Part shown: positions 23,567 to 32,151 of the stretch, one piece after another
Numbering within the stretch: the stretch's first letter is position 1
Layout of the letters: the number at the start of each line of letters is the position of its first letter
DNA from: Mycobacterium triplex
GTDB taxonomy: Bacteria > Actinomycetota > Actinomycetes > Mycobacteriales > Mycobacteriaceae
Reading direction: 5' to 3'
Assembly: GCF_000689255.1 (NCBI RefSeq)
Contig: NZ_HG964446.1
Span: forward strand, 3,578,734 to 3,642,733
DNA length: 64,000 bases
The notes under the pieces: generated by a model
What the model was told of the DNA's origin: nothing
Databases searched by the model: none
The model's input: the letters and a program-made list of their open reading frames with translations, nothing else
Translations under genes and position numbers: made by a program

Positions 23567-24547
23567 ATGCCCACCACACCGGGCAGCGAGGTCTTGACGG
23601 AAGCGGTTCGATTGGCCTGCCGTGCTCCGTCAGTGCACAACAGCCAGCCCTGGCGGTGGGTGGCCGAGGGTGGGGCTCTGCGGTTGTTCCTCGATCGGCG
23701 CCACCTGGTGCCGGGCACGGATCATTCGGGTCGGCAAGCGATCATCAGTTGCGGTTGCGCCCTGGACCATCTTCAGGTCGCGATGCTGGCCGCCGGGTGG
23801 GAGGCGGTGATCGGACGGTTCCCGAACCCGAACAACCCCGACCACCTGGCGTCGATCGAATTCCGTCGCGCCGAGCACGTCACCAGGTCGGCGGACGACC
23901 GCGTCCAGGCCATACTGGCGCGCCGGACGGATCGGCTGCCGTTGGCCGAGCCGACGTTCTGGAGTCTGTTCGAACCGGTATTGCGGCGCGCGCTCGACGA
24001 CCGCAACGTCACGCTGCAGGTGCTCGACGAGGATGCGCACCCGAAGTTGGCCGCCGCCTCGCAACTCAGTGCCGCGCTTCGCCGCGACGACTACTCGTAT
24101 CACGAGGAACTTGCTTGGTGGACTTCACGTTTCGTGGTCAGCGAAGGCATTCCGCCGAGCGCGCTGGTTTCCGACGAGGAACGTCCACGCGTCGACCTGG
24201 CGCGCGACTTTCCCGGCAGGAGCCATCAGAGTCGGCGTCCCGAGGTCGAGGTCGACTGGTCGAAGATCCTGCTGCTGTCCACGCCGGAAGACACCCGATC
24301 CGACGCATTGTGTTGCGGTGAAGCGTTATCGGCGGTCTTGCTGGAATGCACGATGGCAGGTCTGGGGACCTGCCCACTGACGCACCTGATCGAAGTGGCC
24401 GAGAGCCGCGACATCGTTCGTGGCCTGCTCGACGGGCCGGGCCAGCCGCAGGTGCTCGTCCGCGTCGGGGTCGCACCGCCGATGGAAACGGTGCCCCCAC
24501 CCACACCGCGGCATCCGTTGGACGAGGTCTTGCAGATCGTCAGCTAG
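23567..24547 (+). CDS. Acg-like nitroreductase-fold protein
   Basis: The 326-residue protein belongs to the Acg/Rv3131 group of DosR-regulated nitroreductase-fold proteins. It has APSVHNSQPWRW near residue 20, DPDH-type DHSGRQAIISCGCALDHL, and the late segment GEALSAVLLECTMAGLGTCPLTHL. Acg proteins have two half domains and a lid over the flavin site and may act in FMN storage rather than catalysis. The ATG at 23567 follows GAGGAGTTGACGGC. Its last bases overlap those of the opposing nitroreductase by four. Confidence 0.88.
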   Translation: MPTTPGSEVLTEAVRLACRAPSVHNSQPWRWVAEGGALRLFLDRRHLVPGTDHSGRQAIISCGCALDHLQVAMLAAGWEAVIGRFPNPNNPDHLASIEFRRAEHVTRSADDRVQAILARRTDRLPLAEPTFWSLFEPVLRRALDDRNVTLQVLDEDAHPKLAAASQLSAALRRDDYSYHEELAWWTSRFVVSEGIPPSALVSDEERPRVDLARDFPGRSHQSRRPEVEVDWSKILLLSTPEDTRSDALCCGEALSAVLLECTMAGLGTCPLTHLIEVAESRDIVRGLLDGPGQPQVLVRVGVAPPMETVPPPTPRHPLDEVLQIVS

Positions 24548-25542
24548 ACGCCGTGCTGGGCGTCCGCGCTCCACTCGACGAAGTCGGAGAGTTCACGTCG
24601 CGGGGTGGCCGGCAGCGGGTCGGCGTTGATCGCCGCCCATCCCACGCGAAGCAGCATCTGCGGGTAGCGGCCGCCGCCGAAGATGTCCGCATGCACCTCC
24701 TTGCGGGTTTCGGCCACCTCCAGTGGCTCGGTGACCGGACAGCTCGCCAAACCCATCGACGTGGCGGTCAGCAGCACGACGCTGGTGGCTTCGCCGGCCC
24801 GTAGCTGCGCGAGCCGGTCATCGGTCCTGGTTCCGAGTGCAAGCACGACGGCGTTGTCGTCGTCGGCGGAGCTGCCCGGTGGCATGGCCAGGGCGGGGCC
24901 GGCGAACAAGCGGCCCGGAATCTTGGCCCGCGGGTCGGGCACCGGCACATTGCGGGCGGGAACCCCGGCCACCGACGCGTACCGCCCGCTCCATTCGGTG
25001 AGCTCGGCGAGGTACTCGTGGTTGAGATGATTCCAGATGGATTGGGACACAATCTTGTGCAGCCGGTCGATGTTTTCGACTTGGCACAGCGTGACTCCGT
25101 TGCGGGCCGCCCGCGCAGCCATCAGCGCGATATCGCCGACCGGCACCGGCCAGTAACTGTAGTGGCGCCGATCGGTTCGCCGCCGCGGTATCGCCGCGGC
25201 GAGCGCGATATCGAGGGAATCGGCCCGGTAGGGCGACATTTCGATCGCGGCAAGATGGCTGGGGTCGGCAGGATCCGGAAGCCGGGTTACCTTCGCCCGC
25301 CACCCGATTGCCGCCAGGGCAACGACGCAGTGATTCAGTGCCGCACCGCAACTCAGGATCAGATCCCGGCCATCGGGGTCGGTGTTGGGCAGCTGCCGGC
25401 CGGCGTCGGAGTACAGATGCAGGCTCGCCCCCTCCACTCGCCAGCGCCACGGCTGGGTGTTGTGGACCGAGGGAGCACGAGAAGCCAGACCCAGGGCGGT
25501 CTCGATCGTGGCGGCGTCGGGAAGGCTCGCATTCATAGCCAT
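24544..25542 (-). CDS. Acg-like nitroreductase-fold protein, second paralogue
   Basis: The 332-residue paralogue of the previous gene has ASRAPSVHNTQPWRWRVEG, DPDGRDLILSCGAALNH and GEATSVVLLTATSMGLASCP. The two genes converge and overlap by 4 bases. A DosR-type box is about 55 bases upstream. An in-frame second ATG (MNASLP) is 2 codons in. The two paralogues differ enough to have distinct ligands. Confidence 0.88.
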   Translation of the reverse strand: MAMNASLPDAATIETALGLASRAPSVHNTQPWRWRVEGASLHLYSDAGRQLPNTDPDGRDLILSCGAALNHCVVALAAIGWRAKVTRLPDPADPSHLAAIEMSPYRADSLDIALAAAIPRRRTDRRHYSYWPVPVGDIALMAARAARNGVTLCQVENIDRLHKIVSQSIWNHLNHEYLAELTEWSGRYASVAGVPARNVPVPDPRAKIPGRLFAGPALAMPPGSSADDDNAVVLALGTRTDDRLAQLRAGEATSVVLLTATSMGLASCPVTEPLEVAETRKEVHADIFGGGRYPQMLLRVGWAAINADPLPATPRRELSDFVEWSADAQHGV

Positions 25543-25595
25543 TGCTCCCTTCGGTGAAGCGTCACGTCAACGATTGCGCGACCGCCGCGGCCGGA

Positions 25596-25615
25596 GGAGG
25601 GCCCGACGGCCCTAG
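25596..25615. promoter_or_regulatory. DosR-type box upstream of second Acg-like gene
   Basis: GGGCC-CGAC-GGCCC (25599-25612) has the same inverted-repeat geometry as the box at 23486-23499. It lies about 57 bases before the start at 25542, a normal distance for DosR activation. Confidence 0.6.
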
Positions 25616-25635
25616 TCGTGAAGGACTTTGTGCCA

Positions 25636-26775
25636 CTACTTGGCTTGGCCACGCGCCGCCACGGCGCCGGCGATCGAGGTGGACGCGACCGTGAGCAAGG
25701 CACCGAGCATCAGTGCCGAACCTTCGCCCGGGGCGAGCAGGTTTCCCTGGTTGCCGATCGTGGCCGCGGCCACCGGCACACCGAGCTGCGCGGCCGAGAG
25801 CACCGCAAGGCTGATCGGCTGGCCCAGCAATCCGGCCACGCAGTGTGCCAGCACGGCGCCCAGCCCCAATGCGACGCCCAACAGGATCAATTTCGGGTGC
25901 GCACCCAGCTCGCGCACGTGTAGCGAGGCGCCCAGCCAGACGAAGAACAACGGGCCGAAGAAGCCCTCGGTGATCCCGAACAGCTGGCGCGCCAGCCGTC
26001 GCGGTTCCCCGACCGACCCGATCACCAGGCCCAATGCGAAGCCGGCCAACATGATCGACACGTGCGTGCGCAGCGCGAGCGCCGCTAGTGCGAACAGCAC
26101 CAGCAGATTCGTCCGCAGTTCCAGCGCGAACTCTTGCTTCTCGGAATAGTCATGCGCGCGTTGGCGCCAGCCGCGGCGATCGACCGCGAGCAGAATCACG
26201 AAGAGCAAGCCGGCGCAGGCCGCGATCTCCAGCGCGCCGAGGGCCGCCGTCGGCGCTCTGCGCAGATCGATTACCAACGGCAGCAAGACAATACATGCGG
26301 TATCGGCGATGGCGATCTGTGCGGTCAGTGACAGCACGGGCGGTCCCTGCAGGCCCAGCGAGCCGATCACCGGCAGTGCCAGCGCCGCCGACGACGACGT
26401 CATCAGCACCGCATACAGTGCGGCGTGGCCGGTGCCGAACTGCCACGCCAACGCCGCACCGAGGCCGGTCGCGACGACACCGCACAGCATCGCGCGCGCA
26501 AGCGCCCGCGGCAGCGCCGTGCGCACCTGCTTACTTCGCACCGGCACGTGTGTGCCCGCGACGAACATCACCAGCGCGAAGCCGATGTTGGCGAACAACT
26601 GAAAGGTCGGGTTCGCCTCATCGAGCACGCCGAAACCGGTCTTGCCGAGCACAAGTCCCGCGAGGAGTTCACCGATGATCAGCGGAATCCGCAGACGGGG
26701 CAACGAGGCCACCAGCGGGCCGGCAAAGCCTACCGCGGCCAGCAGCGCCAGCGTGTCGAAGCCGAACCCCGACAT
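25636..26775 (-). CDS. CPA2-type cation:proton antiporter
   Basis: The 379-residue membrane protein has about 11-13 hydrophobic segments and Na+/H+ exchanger family features: LPRLRIPLIIGELLAGLVLG, LFANIGFALVMFVAGTHV and an acidic core segment QIAIADTACIVLLPLV. It has no C-terminal TrkA/KefC nucleotide domain. It is on the same strand as the second Acg-like gene, 93 bases upstream of it with the DosR box between, so it is probably a separate transcript. The ion is unknown. Confidence 0.85.
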   Translation of the reverse strand: MSGFGFDTLALLAAVGFAGPLVASLPRLRIPLIIGELLAGLVLGKTGFGVLDEANPTFQLFANIGFALVMFVAGTHVPVRSKQVRTALPRALARAMLCGVVATGLGAALAWQFGTGHAALYAVLMTSSSAALALPVIGSLGLQGPPVLSLTAQIAIADTACIVLLPLVIDLRRAPTAALGALEIAACAGLLFVILLAVDRRGWRQRAHDYSEKQEFALELRTNLLVLFALAALALRTHVSIMLAGFALGLVIGSVGEPRRLARQLFGITEGFFGPLFFVWLGASLHVRELGAHPKLILLGVALGLGAVLAHCVAGLLGQPISLAVLSAAQLGVPVAAATIGNQGNLLAPGEGSALMLGALLTVASTSIAGAVAARGQAK

Positions 26776-26796
26776 CTCAGCAGCCCTTGGGTGCGG

Positions 26797-27663
26797 TCAG
26801 CCGACCACCTCGAAGATCGCCGCGGCAGAGGTCACGGCCTTGTCCGCATTGCCTTCGTCGTGCAACAACATGCGCACGCCGATGCGCCCGGGACCACCGG
26901 CATATGCGGTGCCCGTCACCCGGAAGGGCCCCACCTTCCCGCGCGACATGAACATGACGTGCCAGCTGATCACCTGGAGCTTGCGGGTCCCGGCGACGTC
27001 GGCCGCCAGGTCGATCGCGGCGGTCTCCAGCACGACGTGCTGAGGCCCGATGTGCAACGCCGCATCCGGTGACGCGAGTTCGACGGACAGCGCCGGCAGC
27101 ACCCAGTGCCCGTCGTCGCGCTTGGCGGCGCCGAAGGCGGCCCACAGCGGCGGCAGGTCGGGCGAATCCTCGACAACCAGCTCGGTGCCAGAAACATCCA
27201 TTCTGTCAAGGCCTTCCGGTGGGATACCGATGATCGCGCCCTGCCCCTCGTTGAAGGCGATAACCCGGTCCGGGTTGTCGGCGTCGACGATCTTGCACCG
27301 CCCATAGCCCATGGTCCGGCCCTGGTGCACGACGCCGGATCCGACGATCTCGACCCTGGATACGTCGTAGCCGGGGTCGATGATCTGCACCGAGGCGATC
27401 ACCGGGTTGGGCACCGCGACCATGTCGGTCTGACACCCCTCGGGTGACGAGATGGCCAGCGGCGCAACCATGATTCCGCCCGCCTCGTTGCGCATGTCGC
27501 GGCGGATCACGACGGTGTCGTCGACGTCGCCGATGTCCATCGACGAGTGCTTGCGACCGATGTAGCGGTAACTGAGCAGACCCGTCCAGCGGCGGTACAG
27601 CTCGTCACGATAAGCGTCCGCGTCGCCGGCCAACTCTCGGATGTCTCGCAGTTGGTCGCTCAA
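26797..27663 (-). CDS. Double-hotdog acyl-CoA thioesterase/dehydratase-like protein
   Basis: The 288-residue protein seems to hold two hotdog domains. The first (about 40-155) has RNEAGGIMVAPLAISSPEGC and VVHQGRTMGYGRCKI, as in PaaI-type thioesterases. The second (about 190-285) has ALHIGPQHVVLETAAIDLAA and ends AAAIFEVVG. Its ATG overlaps the stop of the acyl-CoA dehydrogenase by 4 bases (27660-27663). The pair probably acts on the same acyl-CoA. Confidence 0.7.
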   Translation of the reverse strand: MSDQLRDIRELAGDADAYRDELYRRWTGLLSYRYIGRKHSSMDIGDVDDTVVIRRDMRNEAGGIMVAPLAISSPEGCQTDMVAVPNPVIASVQIIDPGYDVSRVEIVGSGVVHQGRTMGYGRCKIVDADNPDRVIAFNEGQGAIIGIPPEGLDRMDVSGTELVVEDSPDLPPLWAAFGAAKRDDGHWVLPALSVELASPDAALHIGPQHVVLETAAIDLAADVAGTRKLQVISWHVMFMSRGKVGPFRVTGTAYAGGPGRIGVRMLLHDEGNADKAVTSAAAIFEVVG

Positions 27664-28919
27664 TTTCGGCCGCCTTTCTCCGACAACTTGTTTCGCCGCA
27701 CCTGGTTGAACGGCACGCCGCGGTCGGCGGCGTATTCGCGGGGGAAGTTCAGCACCCGCTCGCCGATCACGTTGCGCGCCATTTCGGTGGTGCCGCCGCC
27801 GATGCTGGCGATCTGGCGGCCCAGGTACCGGATGCCGATGTCGAGCAACCGCGCATCGTCGTCGATGGCCGCCGATGTTCCCGCCACGGCAATCGCGGCA
27901 TCGGTTTCGACGTCGTGGGTCGCGGCCATCGACAACCGGATGATCGATCCCGCGCTCGGCGGCAGGGTCCCGCCGGCCACCGCGTGGAAGACATGCTCAC
28001 TGAGCTGACGGGCCACCGCGCGGTGGACCAAGGCGCGACCGACCATCTCCCGGACGCGTTCGCTGTCTTGCTGGTTGGTCTTTTCGACCAGCGCCATCAG
28101 GTCGATCGAAACGTCCTCGGCCTCAGAGATTCCCGGGCCGCTCGTGTACTCCGAGCCGTCGCCCATGCTGCGGCGCTCGTGGTAGAGCTGCCGCGAGGCG
28201 ACTTCCCACCCCTTGCCCGGTTCCCCGACGACGGCGTCATCGCCGACTTCGACGTCGTCGAAGAACTCTTCGCAGAATTCGACGGAGCCGTTGATCTGCT
28301 GGATGCGGTTGATCGTGATCCCTGGATGCGCAAGCGGCACCAGGAACATCGTCAGCCCCTCGTGTTTGGGTGCGTCCCAATCGGTCCGGGCCAGGCATAG
28401 CCCGTAGTCCGCGGCGAACGCCCACGTGCTCCAGGTCTTGGCGCCGTTGATGATCCACCGTCCGTCCCGGCGGTCGGCGCGGGTGATGACGCCCGCGAGG
28501 TCCGAACCACCGCTGGGTTCGGACAGCAGCTGTACCAGCACTTCCTCGCCGCGCAGCGCCGCATGGATGTGGGTGCGTTTCTGCTCCTCGCTACCCATGT
28601 CCAGGATGGTCGCGCAGCAGATGGCGAAGGACGGCACGTTGAGCAGCAACGGCGTTTCGTAGCCTTGCGCCTCGGCGTCGAAAGCTTTCTTGTACTCATA
28701 GCCCAGCCCGAGCCCGCCGTACTCCCGGGGAAAGCAGATGCCGGCGAATCCCCCGTCGTACAACTTCTTTTGCAGTTCGCGCGCCCGGTGCCAGGACACC
28801 TCCGCGTCGCGTTCGAGCAGCGCCGCCTCGGCGGGCCCCTGCCGCGGCATGTTCTCGGCCAACCAGGCCCGGGCCCGGGCGCGAAACTCCGCGACGGTTT
28901 CCGCGGTCCCGGCAGTCAC
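27660..28919 (-). CDS. Acyl-CoA dehydrogenase (FadE-like), 5' end uncertain
   Basis: The 419-residue flavoprotein has GFAGICFPREYGGLGLGYEY, the FAD/substrate segment LLSEPSGGSDLAGVITRADR, KTWSTWAFAADYGLCLARTD, and a late GGGTTEMARNVIGERVLNFPRE. The frame is open to 29066 without a good start. GTG 28919 overlaps the stop of a 10-codon frame by GTGA and may be reached by coupling. Alternatively one base has been lost after ATGAC at 28948, which would restore MTxAQTDSAPLVTAG. It is divergent from the APH gene at 29130. Confidence 0.85.
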   Translation of the reverse strand: MTAGTAETVAEFRARARAWLAENMPRQGPAEAALLERDAEVSWHRARELQKKLYDGGFAGICFPREYGGLGLGYEYKKAFDAEAQGYETPLLLNVPSFAICCATILDMGSEEQKRTHIHAALRGEEVLVQLLSEPSGGSDLAGVITRADRRDGRWIINGAKTWSTWAFAADYGLCLARTDWDAPKHEGLTMFLVPLAHPGITINRIQQINGSVEFCEEFFDDVEVGDDAVVGEPGKGWEVASRQLYHERRSMGDGSEYTSGPGISEAEDVSIDLMALVEKTNQQDSERVREMVGRALVHRAVARQLSEHVFHAVAGGTLPPSAGSIIRLSMAATHDVETDAAIAVAGTSAAIDDDARLLDIGIRYLGRQIASIGGGTTEMARNVIGERVLNFPREYAADRGVPFNQVRRNKLSEKGGRN

Positions 28920-28948
28920 CAGCGGTGCCGAATCCGTTTGTGCGTCAT
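28916..28948 (-). CDS. Ten-codon leader frame before the acyl-CoA dehydrogenase
   Basis: MTHKRIRHRW follows GGGAGG by 9 bases and ends in a TGA that overlaps the GTG of the dehydrogenase. It could be a translated leader that couples initiation. It could equally be the true 5' end of the dehydrogenase put out of frame by a one-base deletion. Confidence 0.3.
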   Translation of the reverse strand: MTHKRIRHRW

Positions 28949-29004
28949 CACCGATGACCTCCCGACGCCATTGTCGTATCCGAACGTTGAGCTTGTGCTG
29001 GGCG

Positions 29005-29033
29005 ACTGTACAACACCGGCTAATTACTGTACA
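29005..29033. promoter_or_regulatory. Paired ACTGTACA motifs between divergent genes
   Basis: ACTGTACA occurs at 29005-29012 and again at 29026-29033, 21 bases (two helical turns) apart. Each contains the palindrome TGTACA. They lie between the acyl-CoA dehydrogenase and the APH gene and are placed to control both. TetR genes at 30923 and 31548 are candidates for the binding protein. Confidence 0.45.
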
Positions 29034-29129
29034 GGCTCGACGCGTTCGCCTGTCCTGGCCGATCATGTATCCCGGCTGGTAAGTTTACAGAATCGGCGTT
29101 ATTTTAACTGACCTTCGGAGGACCGGGGC

Positions 29130-30161
29130 ATGGCCGCTGCCGCAACGGGTTTCGACGTCCCCCGATTTCGCGATTGGCTGGCCGAGGCCACGGGTGAGGC
29201 CGCGGACGTGTCGGTGACTCCCATTCGCGGGGGCGGCAGCTGCGAGATGTTCCGCGTCGACCGGCTGGGGCGGGCCTGGGTGGTGCGCCGGGCGCCACTG
29301 GCCACGGTTTCCGACACCGCCCACCAAGTGATCCGCGAGGCACGCATCATGGAGACACTGGGCACCGCCGGAATAGCCGTGCCCACCGTGCTGGCCCGCA
29401 GCGACGACCCCACGATCCTGGGCGCGCCGTTCTTCGTGATGTCCTACGTCGACGGTGGGGTGATCCGTCGCGACGGACTCCCCGAAGCGCTGCTTGCTGA
29501 TCCGTCGTCACACGGCTTGATCGGCGAACAACTGATCGACACCCTGATCGCGCTGCACTCGGTCGACTGGACGGGCACCGCGCTGGCCGAACTGTCGCAC
29601 CCGCAAGGGTTTCTGCCGCGCCAGGTCGATCGATGGCTAGCGCAACTGGCGGGCTACCGGGCCCGCGAGTTGGACGGCGTGGACGAACTCGCCGGCTGGC
29701 TGCGTGCGAACCTGCCCGCCGACGGCGACCTGACCGTGATGCACGGGGATTACAAGCTGGACAACGTCATCTGGGCTCCGGCGCCGCCACCCCGGATCGC
29801 CTGCGTGGTCGACTTCGAGATGACGACGGTGGGTGATCCCCTGATCGATCTGGCCTGGGCGATGATCTTCTGGCCCGAGGAAGGAAACCCGATCGCGCTG
29901 GGATCGCCGGACGTCCCGCACGGTATGGACCGCGCTCACTGCCAGACACCGGATCAACTGATCCAGCGCTACGCCGAGGCCACCGGCCGCGACCTGTCCC
30001 GGTTCGACTGGTATCAGGTGTTCAGCGCATGGAAGCTCGCGATCGTCCTGGAGGCCTCCTACGCCAAATTTCTGCGCGGCGAGTCCCGAAACCCGATCCA
30101 CGAGTTCTTCGGCCCGGTCATCGATGAATTGCTCAGCCGTGCAAGGAGGTTCGCGCAATGA
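29130..30161 (+). CDS. APH-family phosphotransferase (ACAD10-like)
   Basis: The 343-residue protein has an N-lobe with VVRRAP and EARIMETLG, then the kinase catalytic loop VMHGDYKLDN and the metal-binding segment VVDFEMTTVGDPLIDLAW. It belongs to the aminoglycoside-phosphotransferase fold group linked to acyl-CoA dehydrogenases; ACAD10/11 N-terminal kinases phosphorylate 4-hydroxyacyl-CoA. It overlaps the SDR gene by ATGA. The neighbouring dehydrogenase supports hydroxyacyl-CoA processing, not drug resistance. Confidence 0.82.
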   Translation: MAAAATGFDVPRFRDWLAEATGEAADVSVTPIRGGGSCEMFRVDRLGRAWVVRRAPLATVSDTAHQVIREARIMETLGTAGIAVPTVLARSDDPTILGAPFFVMSYVDGGVIRRDGLPEALLADPSSHGLIGEQLIDTLIALHSVDWTGTALAELSHPQGFLPRQVDRWLAQLAGYRARELDGVDELAGWLRANLPADGDLTVMHGDYKLDNVIWAPAPPPRIACVVDFEMTTVGDPLIDLAWAMIFWPEEGNPIALGSPDVPHGMDRAHCQTPDQLIQRYAEATGRDLSRFDWYQVFSAWKLAIVLEASYAKFLRGESRNPIHEFFGPVIDELLSRARRFAQ

Positions 30162-30922
30162 CCGACCACCTGTTCGACGTGGCGGAGCGGGTCGTTCTGG
30201 TCACGGGCGGCAGCCGCGGACTGGGCGCCGCAACGAGTGTCGGGCTGGCCGCACGAGGCGCGAAAGTGGTGATCGCCAGCCGAAAAATCGATTCGTGCGA
30301 GGCGCTGGCCGCGACCATCACCGAGTCGGGCGGCCAAGCCTTTCCGCTGGCGTGCCACGTCGGCGATTGGGAATCGCTGCCCGGCGTGGTCGAGGCCGCC
30401 GTGGCCCGCTGGGGCCGACTGGACGGGCTGGTCAACAACGCCGGCATGAGCCCACTTGCCCCTTCACTCCTTGACACCTCAGAGGTGTTGTTCGACAAGG
30501 TGATCGGCGTCAACCTGAAAGGGCCGACCCGGTTGACCGCGCTGGCCGCCACGGCGATGGCCTCGACCGGCGGCGGGTCGATCATCAACATCAGCTCACT
30601 GGCGTCGGTGAAACCCACCCCGGTTACCACCGTCTACGCGGCAGCCAAAGCGGGCCTGAACGCCCTGACCACCGCAACGGCCCTTGAATACGCCGGCGCC
30701 GGCGTGCGGGTCAACGGAATCATCTGCGGCACCTTCGATACCGATGCGGCATCTGGCTTCGTCCGCAACCCCGATCTGCTGCCGGAGCTGGTGCGCCGCA
30801 TCGCGCTCGGACGCGTCGGGCGACCCGACGAGATCGTGGGCGCCGTCGTCTATTTGCTCTCCGACGCGTCGAGCTACATGACGGGGTCACTCATGACCAT
30901 CGACGGCGGCGTCTCCGGCTGA
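30158..30922 (+). CDS. Short-chain dehydrogenase/reductase
   Basis: The 254-residue SDR has the cofactor motif TGGSRGLGAAT, NNAGMSPLAPS, a catalytic Ser in INISSLASV and YAAAKAGLN. It ends with the typical SSYMTGSLMTIDGGVSG. It is translationally coupled to the APH gene (ATGA overlap) and converges on a TetR gene with no gap. It probably oxidises or reduces a hydroxyacyl intermediate. Confidence 0.9.
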   Translation: MTDHLFDVAERVVLVTGGSRGLGAATSVGLAARGAKVVIASRKIDSCEALAATITESGGQAFPLACHVGDWESLPGVVEAAVARWGRLDGLVNNAGMSPLAPSLLDTSEVLFDKVIGVNLKGPTRLTALAATAMASTGGGSIINISSLASVKPTPVTTVYAAAKAGLNALTTATALEYAGAGVRVNGIICGTFDTDAASGFVRNPDLLPELVRRIALGRVGRPDEIVGAVVYLLSDASSYMTGSLMTIDGGVSG

Positions 30923-31507
30923 TCAGCGGGACCGCTTCGCTTTGGCGTCGGCGCCGTCCGCCTCGGCCCGAACCCCGGAAATCACCCATTCGACCAGCCG
31001 GGGGAAATTCTGCTCGATCTTGGCCGTCTCGGATTCCGAGCGCCCCGGTTCGCGCAACCCGCGCACCTCGACGATGCTGTGGTTGATCGTCAGATGCGCC
31101 AGGCCGCGGCAGCACTCGGTGGCCAGCGGGCGTGGAATCCCTTCCCGCAGCGTGGCTTTGAGCAGGGCGTTGACATAGTCTGCGACGGCGGTGCGGTCGT
31201 CGATGGTCATCAGCTCGGTCAGAAACGGATGGGCACGAAGGGCGTCGTTCAGCGCCAGGCACCAGTGCAGCGCCGTCGACTCCCAGGTGTCGTATTCCTT
31301 GAAGTCGAGTTTGAGCTGCGCGAAGTGGCGGGCCACCAGCGCCCTGATCAATGCCTCGCGATTGCCGACCTGCTGATAGAGCGTGCGCGGTGAGATCTTG
31401 AGCGCGGCCGACAGTCGGCGGACGCTGAGAGCCTCGATGCCTTCGGAATCCAGCAGGTCCAGCGCATGCGTGAGGATGTCGTCGGCCGGGATCAACGGCT
31501 TGGCCAT
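30923..31507 (-). CDS. TetR-family regulator
   Basis: The 194-residue protein has a TetR helix-turn-helix (ILTHALDLLDSEGIEALSVR, LKISPRTLYQQVGNREAL) and a C-terminal domain of the TetR_C type. The ATG at 31507 is preferred over 31522. It is last in a run of same-strand genes (acyl-CoA dehydrogenase, alcohol dehydrogenase, TetR, TetR). The target is unknown. Confidence 0.85.
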   Translation of the reverse strand: MAKPLIPADDILTHALDLLDSEGIEALSVRRLSAALKISPRTLYQQVGNREALIRALVARHFAQLKLDFKEYDTWESTALHWCLALNDALRAHPFLTELMTIDDRTAVADYVNALLKATLREGIPRPLATECCRGLAHLTINHSIVEVRGLREPGRSESETAKIEQNFPRLVEWVISGVRAEADGADAKAKRSR

Positions 31508-31547
31508 CGCTGCATCGTACAAGCCCCGGCGGTGTCGACACCGCAGG

Positions 31548-32132
31548 CTAAGCGCTGTCGCGGCGAATACCTTCGATCAGGTAGTCGATGTGCGTCTCGA
31601 ACAACTCGTCGACTTCCTCGCACGTCACCCCCGCCGGGTCGCTGCCGGCCAGTCGGCCGCGCCTGCGCGTCGAGTGCCCGCTAGGCGGATGATCTATCGC
31701 GACGAAACCCACGGTCGCCCACGTCAACAGCCGGCAGGCACGCACCGACATATCGGTCGACATGCCGTCGCGGCGCATGCTTTTCAGCAGCGGACGCGAT
31801 GCCTTCAGGTAGGCCGGACGCTTCGCCTGCAGGAAGAGCCGGCAGTCGGCCGCGTCGGTCAGCCGTGCCCGAAGTTGCCGCGTCCAACGGCGCGCGTAAT
31901 CCGGCCAGGTTTCGTCGCGTTGCGGCTCGGGCGCCAGATCGTCGAGCAGGTGCTCGGCGACCGCGTCAATCAGCGCGTCCTTGTTGCCGATTCGTGAGTA
32001 GACCGGCGGCGGCGTGACGCCCAAGCGGGTGGCCACGCCGCGCATGCTGATCGCATCCAGGCCGCTTTCCCGCATGATTTCCACTGCGGCAGCGACGATC
32101 TGGTCCGCGTCGAGCTCCAGTTCGCTGGGCAC
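31548..32132 (-). CDS. TetR-family regulator, second in tandem
   Basis: The 194-residue protein has AAVEIMRESGLDAISMRGVATRLGVTPP-like and VYSRIGNKDALIDAVAE segments typical of TetR. The GTG at 32132 follows GAGGAGTGCAGAC. It is 19 bases downstream of the alcohol dehydrogenase and 40 bases upstream of the other TetR, so the four genes may form one transcript. The C-terminal part contains a short basic loop HSTRRRGR. Confidence 0.85.
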   Translation of the reverse strand: MPSELELDADQIVAAAVEIMRESGLDAISMRGVATRLGVTPPPVYSRIGNKDALIDAVAEHLLDDLAPEPQRDETWPDYARRWTRQLRARLTDAADCRLFLQAKRPAYLKASRPLLKSMRRDGMSTDMSVRACRLLTWATVGFVAIDHPPSGHSTRRRGRLAGSDPAGVTCEEVDELFETHIDYLIEGIRRDSA

Positions 32133-32151
32133 GTCTGCACTCCTCGCGAGG

